Below, piece after piece: positions 56,782-64,000 of a DNA stretch of 64,000 nucleotides. Position 1 is the stretch's first letter, and the number at the start of each line of letters is the position of its first letter. The notes below the pieces were generated by a model, which was not told where the DNA came from, ran no database searches, and saw nothing but the letters and a program-made list of their open reading frames with translations. The DNA is from Falsiroseomonas tokyonensis (GTDB lineage: Bacteria; Pseudomonadota; Alphaproteobacteria; Acetobacterales; Acetobacteraceae): positions 434,001 to 498,000 of the forward strand of contig NZ_JAFNJS010000004.1 of NCBI RefSeq assembly GCF_019024325.1, written 5' to 3'. Position numbers and translations under genes: made by a program.

Positions 56782-58635
56782 ATGGATTTCGGGTTCCTGG
56801 TGGTCCAGTCCCTGTCGGGACTGGCCAGCGCCTCCTCGCTTTTCGTCATTGCATCGGGGCTGACGCTGGTCTTCGGCGTCACCCGCATCGTCAATTTCGC
56901 GCATGGCAGCTTCTACATGCTGGGCGCCTATATGGCGGTGACGGTGGTGCCCTGGCTGCTGGACTTCGACCGCTCGCCACTGCTGTTTTTCTGCGGCGTG
57001 CTGATCTCCGCCGCGGTGGTGGGCGTGCTGGGCGTGGTGATGGAGGTCCTGCTGCTGCGGCGACTCTACAAGGTGCCGGAACTGTTCCAGCTGCTGGCCA
57101 CCTTCGGCGTGGTGCTGATGGTGCAGGATGCGGTGCTGTGGCTCTGGGGGCCGGTGGAAATTCCCGGGCCGCGCGCGCCGGGGCTGCGCCATGGCGTGGA
57201 AATCCTGGGCCAGCGCTTCCCGGCCTATGAGCTGTTTCTGATCTGCGTCGGCCCCGCGGTGCTCGGGCTGCTGTGGCTGCTGATGCATCGCACGCGCTTC
57301 GGCATCCTGATCCGCGCGGCGACGCGGGACCGGGAGATGGTGGGTGCGCTGGGCGTCAACCAGGCGATGCTCTTCACCGGCACGCTCTTCCTCGGCGCCT
57401 TTCTGGCGGGGCTCGGCGGCGCACTGCAGATTCCGCGCGTCTCCGCCAACTCGCAGATGGATCTCTCGATCATCACGGAGGCCTTCGTGGTCACGGTGAT
57501 CGGCGGCATGGGGTCCGTGCCCGGTGCCTTCCTGGCCGCCGTCATCATAGGCCAGCTGAATTCCTTCGGCGTGCTGATCTTCCCGAAGATCACGCTGGTG
57601 CTGGTCTTCCTGCTGATGGCGGTGGTGCTGGTGGTGAAGCCCTGGGGCCTGCTCGGCCGGCCGGAAGCGGCGGCGGGACGTGCCGCGCTGCCGGAGGGAA
57701 TCCTGGCCACCCCACGCTTCGGCCCTTGGGAGAAGGTCATCCTGGCCGTCGTGCTGGTCGCGACACTGGCCGTGCCGGTGTTCGGCGACGCCTATACCGT
57801 GAAGGTGGCCACCGAGGTGCTGATCTTCGCCCTCGCCGCCTTCTCCCTGAATTTTCTGGTCGGCAATGGCGGCATTGTCTCCTTCGGCCATGCCGCCTAT
57901 TTCGGCCTCGGCGCCTATGCGGCCGGGCTGCTGGTGACGAAGGGCGGCCTGCCGATGGAGCCGGCATTGATCGCCGCGCCGATCGCCGGCGCCGCCTTCG
58001 CCGCGCTCTTCGGCTTCTTCGTGGTGCGGCTGAGCGGCATTTATCTCGCCATGCTGACGCTGGCTTTCGCGCAGATCGCCTATGCCGTCTGCTTCCAATG
58101 GGTGGAGGTGACCGGCGGCGACAATGGCGTGGTCGGCGTCTGGCCCAGCGCCTGGGCGCGCTCCCGCGACGTGTTTCACTACCTCGTCGCCGCCTGCTGC
58201 ATCCTCGGCATCGCGGCGCTGCGCCATGTGATCTACGCGCCCTTCGGCGCCACGCTGCGGGCGGCGCGGGATTCGGAACAGCGCGCGGATGCCATTGGCA
58301 TCGATGTGCGCATGCATCGCTGGCTGGCCTTTACGCTCGCCGGCGGCGCGGCTGGGCTGGCGGGTGGTCTCTACGCCTTCTCCAAGGGCTCCATCGACCC
58401 CACGCTGCTCTCCATCCCCATGTCCATCGACTTCCTGGCCATGCTGCTGCTGGGCGGCATGCAGACGGTGATGGGCGCGGTCGCCGGTGCCGCGGCCTTC
58501 CACACCATCAAGGACTTCTTCATGCCGCTGACGGACCATTGGCGGTTCTTCCTCGGCGCCTCCATCATCGCCCTGGTGCTGATCTTTCCGAGAGGCCTGT
58601 CGGGCGCCTATGGCGCGCTGCGGAGGCGCGCATGA
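56782..58635 (+). CDS. fused LivH-LivM branched-chain-type permease
   Basis: A 617-residue protein combining both membrane subunits of a LIV-type importer. Residues ~1-290 are LivH-like (LTLVFGVTRIVNFAHGSFYMLGAY, GMGSVPGAFLAAVIIGQL). Residues ~320-610 are LivM-like (FALAAFSLNFLVGNGGIVSFGHAAYFGLGAY, FGATLRAARDSEQRADAIGID). A linker near residue 290-315 (RPEAAAGRAALPEG) joins them. Separate genes are the norm, so one polypeptide fixes the pair's stoichiometry. It overlaps the ATPase gene by four bases. Confidence 0.93.
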   Translation: MDFGFLVVQSLSGLASASSLFVIASGLTLVFGVTRIVNFAHGSFYMLGAYMAVTVVPWLLDFDRSPLLFFCGVLISAAVVGVLGVVMEVLLLRRLYKVPELFQLLATFGVVLMVQDAVLWLWGPVEIPGPRAPGLRHGVEILGQRFPAYELFLICVGPAVLGLLWLLMHRTRFGILIRAATRDREMVGALGVNQAMLFTGTLFLGAFLAGLGGALQIPRVSANSQMDLSIITEAFVVTVIGGMGSVPGAFLAAVIIGQLNSFGVLIFPKITLVLVFLLMAVVLVVKPWGLLGRPEAAAGRAALPEGILATPRFGPWEKVILAVVLVATLAVPVFGDAYTVKVATEVLIFALAAFSLNFLVGNGGIVSFGHAAYFGLGAYAAGLLVTKGGLPMEPALIAAPIAGAAFAALFGFFVVRLSGIYLAMLTLAFAQIAYAVCFQWVEVTGGDNGVVGVWPSAWARSRDVFHYLVAACCILGIAALRHVIYAPFGATLRAARDSEQRADAIGIDVRMHRWLAFTLAGGAAGLAGGLYAFSKGSIDPTLLSIPMSIDFLAMLLLGGMQTVMGAVAGAAAFHTIKDFFMPLTDHWRFFLGASIIALVLIFPRGLSGAYGALRRRA

Positions 58636-59414
58636 CGCTGCTGGCGGCGGAGAAGCTGAACAAGCGTTTTGGCGGCGTGGTCGCGGCCAAGGATGTCTCC
58701 TTCGCCCTGGCGGCGGGCGAGATGCTGGCGATCATCGGCCCGAACGGCGCCGGCAAATCCACCACCTTCAACATGGTGGGCGGGCAGCTGGCGCCGAGCT
58801 CCGGCCGCGTGCTGCTGGCCGGCCAGGACATCACCGGCCTGCCGCCGCGCCAGGTCTGCAAGCTCGGCGTCGGCCGCACCTTCCAGGTGGCGCAGACCTT
58901 CTTGTCCATGTCGGTCGCCGGCAATGTCCAGATGGCGCTGATCGCACATCATGGCCGCACGCGGGATGTGGTGGCGGATGCGGCCTCGCTCTATCGCGCG
59001 GAGGCACTGGCGCTGCTGGCGCAGGTCGGCATGGCGGAGGCGGCGGATCGCCCGATCGGCGAACTGGCCTATGGCGATGTGAAGCGTGTGGAGCTCGCCA
59101 TCGCGCTGGCCGCCGCACCCAAGCTGCTGCTGATGGATGAGCCCACCGCGGGCATGGCCCCGCGCGAGCGCGCCGCGCTGATGCAGCTCACCGCAAACAT
59201 CGCGCGCGAAAAGGGCATCGGCGTGCTGTTCACGGAACACGACATGGACGCCGTCTTCGCGCATGCCGACCGCATCCTGGTACTTGTGCGGGGCGAGGTG
59301 ATCGCGGAAGGCTCGCCTGAATCCGTGCGCGCCAATCCCGAAGTCCAGCGCGTCTATCTCGGCCAATCCGGCCACAAGGCGGCGCTGCGGGCGCGGCGAG
59401 GCACGCATGGCTGA
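58632..59414 (+). CDS. livG: LivG-type ABC ATPase
   Basis: A 260-residue ATPase. Walker A is GPNGAGKSTT, the Q-loop FQVAQTFLSMSV, Walker B LLLMDEPTAGM and the H-loop TEHDMDAVF. The signature is diverged to LAYGDVKRVELAIAL (YGDVK for SGGQQ), as usual in LivG subgroups. The BCA_ABC_TP_C tail near VRANPEVQRVYLG is present. Overlaps the permease by four and livF by eight bases. Confidence 0.93.
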   Translation: MTLLAAEKLNKRFGGVVAAKDVSFALAAGEMLAIIGPNGAGKSTTFNMVGGQLAPSSGRVLLAGQDITGLPPRQVCKLGVGRTFQVAQTFLSMSVAGNVQMALIAHHGRTRDVVADAASLYRAEALALLAQVGMAEAADRPIGELAYGDVKRVELAIALAAAPKLLLMDEPTAGMAPRERAALMQLTANIAREKGIGVLFTEHDMDAVFAHADRILVLVRGEVIAEGSPESVRANPEVQRVYLGQSGHKAALRARRGTHG

Positions 59415-60120
59415 GACCGTTCTCGAAGTCTCGGGCGTCACCGCCGGCTATGGCCCGGCCGAGGTGCTGTTCGGCGTCGACCTCACGCTGGAACGCGGTG
59501 AGGTTGCGGCGCTGATGGGCCGCAACGGCGCCGGCAAATCCACCACGATGAAGGCCATCATGGGCCTGCTGCCGCCACGCGCCGGCCAGGTGCGCTTCGC
59601 CGGCCAGGATATCACCGGCTGGGCACCCTACCGAATCGCGCGCGCGGGCCTCGGCTATGTGCCGGAGGACCGCCGCATTTTTACGGATCTCACCGTGGCG
59701 GAGAATCTCGAAGTCGGCCGCCGCGCCGCGCAGGGCGGGCGTGCGGCCTGGACGGTGGAGCGCCTCTACGAAATCTTCCCGAACCTGGCCGAGATGCGCG
59801 GCCGCCGCGCGGCGGCCATGTCGGGCGGAGAACAGCAGATGCTGACCATCGCCCGCACGCTGATGGGCAATCCGGAGGCCGTGCTGCTGGACGAACCCTC
59901 CGAGGGTCTCGCGCCGGTGATCGTGGAGCTGATGGCGGAGGCCGTGCTGCGCATGAAGGCGGAAGGGCTGTCCGTGTTGCTCTCCGAACAGAGCCTCGAT
60001 TTCGCCGCCGCCGTCGCAGACCGCGCCTATGTCATCGAGAAGGGCGGCATCCGTTTCGCCGGAACCATGGCGGCGCTGGAAGCGGATGACCACATCCGCA
60101 CCACCTATCTGACGGTCTGA
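59407..60120 (+). CDS. livF: LivF-type ABC ATPase
   Basis: A 237-residue ATPase with Walker A GRNGAGKSTTMK, Q-loop YVPEDRRIFTDLTV, signature MSGGEQQMLTIARTL, Walker B VLLDEPSEGLAP and H-loop SEQSLDFA. All catalytic elements are intact. It pairs with LivG on the fused permease and is followed five bases later by hyuA, so transport and degradation genes are one transcription unit. Confidence 0.94.
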   Translation: MAETVLEVSGVTAGYGPAEVLFGVDLTLERGEVAALMGRNGAGKSTTMKAIMGLLPPRAGQVRFAGQDITGWAPYRIARAGLGYVPEDRRIFTDLTVAENLEVGRRAAQGGRAAWTVERLYEIFPNLAEMRGRRAAAMSGGEQQMLTIARTLMGNPEAVLLDEPSEGLAPVIVELMAEAVLRMKAEGLSVLLSEQSLDFAAAVADRAYVIEKGGIRFAGTMAALEADDHIRTTYLTV

Positions 60121-60125
60121 CGCGC

Positions 60126-62156
60126 ATGTCCCGCATCACGGCCGGCATCGATGTCGGCGGCACATTCACCGACCTTCTGCTGCAGGATGCGGAAGGGCGC
60201 GTGCGACTGGCCAAGGTGCCGACCACCACGGCGAACCAGGCGGAGGGCGTGCTGGCGGCGATCGCGGCCGCAGGCAGTTCGCCGGCCGAGCTCGACCTCA
60301 TCATCCACGGCACCACCGCCACCACCAATGCGGTGCTGGAGCGCAAGCTCGCCAAGGTTGGCCTGATCACCACCGCCGGCTTCCGTGACGTGCTGGAGCT
60401 TGGCCGTCGCACCCGCCCGAATCCCTATGGGCTGAAGGGCAGCTTCGAACCCCTGGTGCCACGCGAATGGCGCCGCGAGGTGGCGGAGCGCATTGATGCG
60501 TGCGGCCGCGTGGTGACGCCACTGGATGAAGTCGCGGTCGAGCGCGAGGTGCGTGCGCTGCTGGCGGAGGGCTGCGAGGCGCTGGTCGTGCATTTCCTGC
60601 ACGCCTATGCCAATCCCGCGCATGAGCGCCGCGCAGGCGAGATCGCGCGCGCCCTCTGGCCGAACGACTACGTCACGCTGGGCCATGAGCTTCTCTCGGA
60701 ATTCCGTGAATACGAGCGTGGCACCACCGCCGCGGTGAATGCGGCCGTGCAGCCGGTGCTGGATCGCTACATCACCCGCTTGCAGGCGCAGCTCGCCATG
60801 CAGGGCCACCGTCGCGAGCTGCTGGTGATGAACGGCAATGGCGGCACCGTGCCGGCGCGGCTGGTGGCGCGTGAAGCCGCGAAGACCGTGATGTCCGGCC
60901 CCGCCTCCGGCGTCATGGCCGCGGCGGCGACACTGGCCCAGAGCGGCCTGCGCAACGCCATCACCTATGACATGGGCGGCACCTCCACCGATGTCGCGCT
61001 GATCGCGGGTGGCGTGCCGGAGGTCTCCGCCGAATTGTCCATCGCCTATGGCCTGCCGATCCATCTGCCGATGGTGGATGTGCGCACGGTGGGCGCCGGC
61101 GGCGGCTCCATCGCCGGCATCGATCGCGCCGGGATGTTCCGCGTCGGCCCGGAAAGTGCGGGCAGTCTGCCGGGACCGATCTGTTTTGGGCGCGGTGGCA
61201 CGCGACCCACCATCACGGATGCCAACCTGGTGCTCGGCCGGCTCGATCCGGCGCGGCTGCTGGCGGTGCGCGATGCGGTGCCGATGGAACAGCTGCGCGC
61301 GGCCTTTGCCGATCAGATCGGCACGCCGCTCGGCATGAGCGTGGAACAGGCGGCGGAGGCGACGCTGCGGCTGGCGAATGTGCATATGAGCGGCGCGATC
61401 CGCATGGTCTCGCTCTCACGCGGCCACGACCCGCGCGATTTCTGTCTGTTTGCCTTCGGCGGCGCCGGGCCACTGCATGCCGTGGCGCTGGCGCGGGAGA
61501 TCGGCATCCCCATGGTGCTGGTGCCGGCGCGGCCCGGCCTGACCAATGCGCTGGGCTGCCTGGTCGCCGACCTCCGGCAGGATGCGGTGAATACGCTGAA
61601 CCGCGGCCTGGACGACGTGACGGCCGAGGAGATCACGTCGACGCTGACTACGCAGCGCGACCGCGCGCTGGCGGTCGTCGCCGCCGACAGTGCCGAGATC
61701 GAGCGGACCGATGTGCTGCATGCCGCGGATATGCAGTTCCGCGGCCAGACGCATCTTATCCGCGTCGCCCTGCCGCGCATCGACATGACCCGCGCCGAGA
61801 TCCAAGCCGCCTTCGAGGCTGCGTATTTTTCACGTTTTCAGGTGCAACTGCCCGAGATCCGCGCGGTGCTGGTGAACCTCACCACCACCGTAATCGGCCG
61901 CCGCCGCGCCTTCTCCCTCTCTGCCCTGCTCGACCCTGCCGAGCGCGTGGGTGAGGCGCGGCTCGGCGAGCGCGACCTCTATGCCGAGGGCGCCTGGCAT
62001 CGCGCCGCGGTCTGGCAGCGGGAGAGGCTGGCGGAGGGCGCGCGCATCGCCGGCCCCGCCATCATCCAGCAGGCGGATGCCACCACGGTGCTGGAGCCGC
62101 GATCCGAGGCCGTGGTCGATGCCATCGGCAACCTGCGCATCACGGTGAAGCCATGA
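60126..62156 (+). CDS. hyuA: hydantoinase/oxoprolinase subunit A
   Basis: A 676-residue ATP-binding subunit (~690 typical). The ASKHA phosphate motifs are ITAGIDVGGTFTDLLLQD at the N-terminus and AITYDMGGTSTDVALI near residue 280. The ligase-like body includes HGTTATTNAVLERKLAKVGLITTAGFRDVLELGRR. With subunit B it would open a cyclic amide (hydantoin, 5-oxoproline or a related ring) or carboxylate a ketone in the acetone/acetophenone carboxylase relatives, using ATP. It is coupled to hyuB (ATGA at 62153-62156). Confidence 0.92.
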   Translation: MSRITAGIDVGGTFTDLLLQDAEGRVRLAKVPTTTANQAEGVLAAIAAAGSSPAELDLIIHGTTATTNAVLERKLAKVGLITTAGFRDVLELGRRTRPNPYGLKGSFEPLVPREWRREVAERIDACGRVVTPLDEVAVEREVRALLAEGCEALVVHFLHAYANPAHERRAGEIARALWPNDYVTLGHELLSEFREYERGTTAAVNAAVQPVLDRYITRLQAQLAMQGHRRELLVMNGNGGTVPARLVAREAAKTVMSGPASGVMAAAATLAQSGLRNAITYDMGGTSTDVALIAGGVPEVSAELSIAYGLPIHLPMVDVRTVGAGGGSIAGIDRAGMFRVGPESAGSLPGPICFGRGGTRPTITDANLVLGRLDPARLLAVRDAVPMEQLRAAFADQIGTPLGMSVEQAAEATLRLANVHMSGAIRMVSLSRGHDPRDFCLFAFGGAGPLHAVALAREIGIPMVLVPARPGLTNALGCLVADLRQDAVNTLNRGLDDVTAEEITSTLTTQRDRALAVVAADSAEIERTDVLHAADMQFRGQTHLIRVALPRIDMTRAEIQAAFEAAYFSRFQVQLPEIRAVLVNLTTTVIGRRRAFSLSALLDPAERVGEARLGERDLYAEGAWHRAAVWQRERLAEGARIAGPAIIQQADATTVLEPRSEAVVDAIGNLRITVKP

Positions 62157-63826
62157 TCGATGCCCTGACGCTCGCCGTGATCCAGGCCGGGTTGCAGCAG
62201 GTCTGCAACGAGATGGACATCACCTTCTCCCGCGCCGCCTTCTCGCCGGTGATTGCGGAGGCCGATGACCGCTCGGACGGCATCTATGCGGCGGAGGATG
62301 GCGCGCTCATCGCGCAGGGCGAGCTCGGCCTTCCGGTCTTCGTCGGCACCATGGCGCATTCGGCCGCGCATCTGGTGCGGCTGATCGGCGAGGGTGCGGT
62401 TGCGGCGCCGGAGCCGGGTGACATCTACATCGTCAACGACCCCTATCTCGGCGGCACGCATCTGATGGATGTGCGCTTCTGCCGGCCCTTCTTCGTGGAT
62501 GGCGAGCTGTTCTGCTGGCTGCAGAACACCGGCCACTGGCCCGATATCGGCGGCATGGTGCCCGGTGGCTTCTCCGCGCATGCGACCGAGGTGGAACAGG
62601 AAGGCCTGCGCCTGCCGCCCGTAAAACTGTTCAAGAAGGGCGCGCTGGATCGGGAGATCCTGTCGATCATCCAGTCCAACATCCGCGTCGCGGACCAGCG
62701 CATCGGCGACATCAAGGCGCAGGCGGCGGCGCTGCTGGTGGGCGAGACGCGTCTGGCGGAGATGGTGACGCGCTATGGCCTGCCCACGCTGCGCGAGGCC
62801 ATCGCCGGAATCCGCGCGCGCGCGGCGGAGCGCATGCTGGCGGAAATCCAACGCATTCCGGATGGCGTCTATACCTCTGAAACCTTCGTGGATTCGGATG
62901 GCGTGGTGGATGCGCCGCTGCGCATCGCGCTGACCGTCACGCGCCAGGGCGACGAGCTTGTCTTCGATCTTTCGGACTCCTCGCCGCCCTGCCAGGGGCC
63001 GATGAATTCCGTCTGGGCCACCACCTGTTCCGCCGTGTATCTGGCGATGAAGCACATCTTCCCGGATGTGCCGATCAATGCCGGCACCTTCGCACCGCTG
63101 CGCGTGATCCGGCCCGAGGGCACCTTCCTCGATGCGCGCTATCCGCGGCCCGTCTCCGGCTGCGCGGCGGAAGTCTCGCAGCGGATTGCGGAGGCGGTGT
63201 TCCTTGCGATCGCGCAGGCGCTGCCGGCGGAAGTCTGGGCCGCGCCCGCCGGCACCTCCGGCAATTTCGCCCTTGGTGGCTTCGATCCGGCGCGCAAGGC
63301 CGGCTATGTGATGTACCAGATCACCGGCGGCGGCTATGGCGGCACGGCGGAGGCGGACGGGCTGACCAATGGCTGCTCCACCATCGGCATCAGCAAGACC
63401 GCGCCGGTGGAGGTGATGGAACAGTACTACCCCGTCCTGTTCCGGCGTTTCGCGATCCATGAGGGTTCGGGTGGCGCCGGCGCGCAGCGCGGCGGCTTTG
63501 GCGTGCATTACGAGGTGGAGCTGCTGCGCGGCGAGGCCAAGGCCAGCTTCGTCATGGATCACGGCCGCTTCGGCCCGCCCGGCGTGCTCGGCGGCGGCGA
63601 GGGCGCGAAGAACGTCGTGAAGCTGCATCGCGGCGGCCAGACCACCATCCCGCTGCATCTGTCGAAGGACCAGGGGCTGCAGCTGCGCGCGGGCGACCGG
63701 GTGGAGGTGATGACGCCCGGCGGCGGCGGCTATGGCGACCCGCGCGCGCGCGATCCCGCGCTCGTCGCGCGGGATGTGCGGCGCGGCTATTATACGCCGG
63801 AGCAGGCAAAGGCAGTGTGGGGATGA
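62153..63826 (+). CDS. hyuB: hydantoinase/oxoprolinase subunit B
   Basis: A 557-residue partner of HyuA. Signature stretches are DGIYAAEDGALIAQGELGLPVFVGTM, IVNDPYLGGTHLMDVRFCRP, WPDIGGMVPGGFSAHATEV and the C-terminal TPGGGGYGDPRARDP. Length is normal. It overlaps hyuA by four bases and the next gene by four (63823-63826). Which ring or ketone the complex acts on cannot be told from sequence; the LIV-type importer and a molybdenum hydroxylase FAD subunit in the same operon argue for a nitrogen heterocycle or cyclic amide. Confidence 0.92.
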   Translation: MIDALTLAVIQAGLQQVCNEMDITFSRAAFSPVIAEADDRSDGIYAAEDGALIAQGELGLPVFVGTMAHSAAHLVRLIGEGAVAAPEPGDIYIVNDPYLGGTHLMDVRFCRPFFVDGELFCWLQNTGHWPDIGGMVPGGFSAHATEVEQEGLRLPPVKLFKKGALDREILSIIQSNIRVADQRIGDIKAQAAALLVGETRLAEMVTRYGLPTLREAIAGIRARAAERMLAEIQRIPDGVYTSETFVDSDGVVDAPLRIALTVTRQGDELVFDLSDSSPPCQGPMNSVWATTCSAVYLAMKHIFPDVPINAGTFAPLRVIRPEGTFLDARYPRPVSGCAAEVSQRIAEAVFLAIAQALPAEVWAAPAGTSGNFALGGFDPARKAGYVMYQITGGGYGGTAEADGLTNGCSTIGISKTAPVEVMEQYYPVLFRRFAIHEGSGGAGAQRGGFGVHYEVELLRGEAKASFVMDHGRFGPPGVLGGGEGAKNVVKLHRGGQTTIPLHLSKDQGLQLRAGDRVEVMTPGGGGYGDPRARDPALVARDVRRGYYTPEQAKAVWG

Positions 63827-64000
63827 CGGCCTATCACCGCCCGACGAGGCTGGAGGATGCGCTGGCGATCCGCGCCGGCGCGGATGTGGCCGTGCTCGCC
63901 GGCGGCACGGACATCTTTCCCGCCCGCACCGCGCGTGCCGCCTGGGGCGATCCGACGCACAAGGACGTGCTGGATATCAGCGCCCTGCCCGGCCTGCGCG
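63823..64000 (+). CDS. FAD-binding subunit of a xanthine-dehydrogenase-family enzyme (3' partial)
   Basis: The first 59 codons read TAYHRPTRLEDALAIRAG, VLAGGTDIFPART and LDISALPGLR, the N-terminal FAD pyrophosphate motif (A-G-G-T-D) of CO-dehydrogenase/xanthine-dehydrogenase medium subunits. The window ends within the gene; the 2Fe-2S and molybdopterin subunits would be expected just outside. It is translationally coupled to hyuB. Confidence 0.85.
   Translation, partial: MTAYHRPTRLEDALAIRAGADVAVLAGGTDIFPARTARAAWGDPTHKDVLDISALPGLR

Noticed and set aside
55414-58539. A 1041-codon open frame on the minus strand
   Set aside because: Antisense to the LIV receptor and permease, with His/Gln/Arg-rich composition typical of shadow frames.

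Overview
The window is very GC-rich and densely packed, with long spurious antisense frames, many ATGA/GTGA start-stop overlaps and several Tat-type substrate-binding proteins. Orphan Bug (tripartite tricarboxylate) receptors, a lipid A/Kdo gene cluster, a gcvTHP operon behind a tandem glycine riboswitch and an EcfG-type promoter together suggest an alphaproteobacterium. Rhodospirillales/Acetobacteraceae (Roseomonas-like) is the likeliest placement, but this is inferred from gene content only. I saw no rRNA, tRNA, CRISPR array, integrase or transposase, so this reads as ordinary chromosome with a catabolic/transport bias.

Layout. 1-6 kb: end of an MdtB/C-type RND pump, then a PadR regulator, a flavoprotein with a cysteine-rich tail and an MFS exporter, which form a compact candidate metal(loid) or thiol-stress operon. 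6-10 kb (minus): CocE-type hydrolase, 2OG/Fe(II) oxygenase and a Bug receptor. 10-17 kb: isocitrate-lyase-superfamily enzyme, chorismate mutase, phosphoglucomutase, M3 oligopeptidase, a second Bug receptor and a 2-hydroxyacid dehydrogenase. 17-25 kb (minus): HerA-like ATPase, MauE/DoxX-like protein, fused DhaKL, then a four-gene Mla-like lipid transport operon whose ATPase subunit has lost its catalytic motifs. 24.7-29 kb: YihY, peptide-type binding protein, class II glutamine amidotransferase and a TetR regulator.

29-34 kb: a three-gene operon (DUF3618, holin-superfamily-like membrane protein, helical membrane-anchored protein) behind an EcfG-like promoter, a divergent acidic protein, and a zinc alcohol dehydrogenase coupled to a membrane protein. 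34-39 kb: glycine riboswitch, gcvT, gcvH, gcvP and a coupled CinA-domain gene. 39-46 kb: secreted alpha/beta hydrolase, then an envelope cluster on the minus strand (lpxK, waaA, DUF374 acyltransferase, GT4 glycosyltransferase, LpxH-like phosphoesterase). 46-50 kb: DAG-kinase-family protein, two small unknowns, an NMT1-type binding protein and a frameshifted Rieske oxygenase.

50-64 kb (plus): a polyamine-type ABC importer (binding protein, two permeases, ATPase), a palindromic repeat, an AstE/aspartoacylase-like hydrolase, a divergent DUF3830 gene, and a LIV-type importer with a fused LivH-LivM permease. The LIV genes lead without a gap into hydantoinase/oxoprolinase subunits HyuA and HyuB and the start of an FAD subunit of a molybdenum hydroxylase, cut by the window edge. 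This last block looks like one uptake-plus-degradation operon for an unidentified, probably N-heterocyclic or cyclic-amide, compound.
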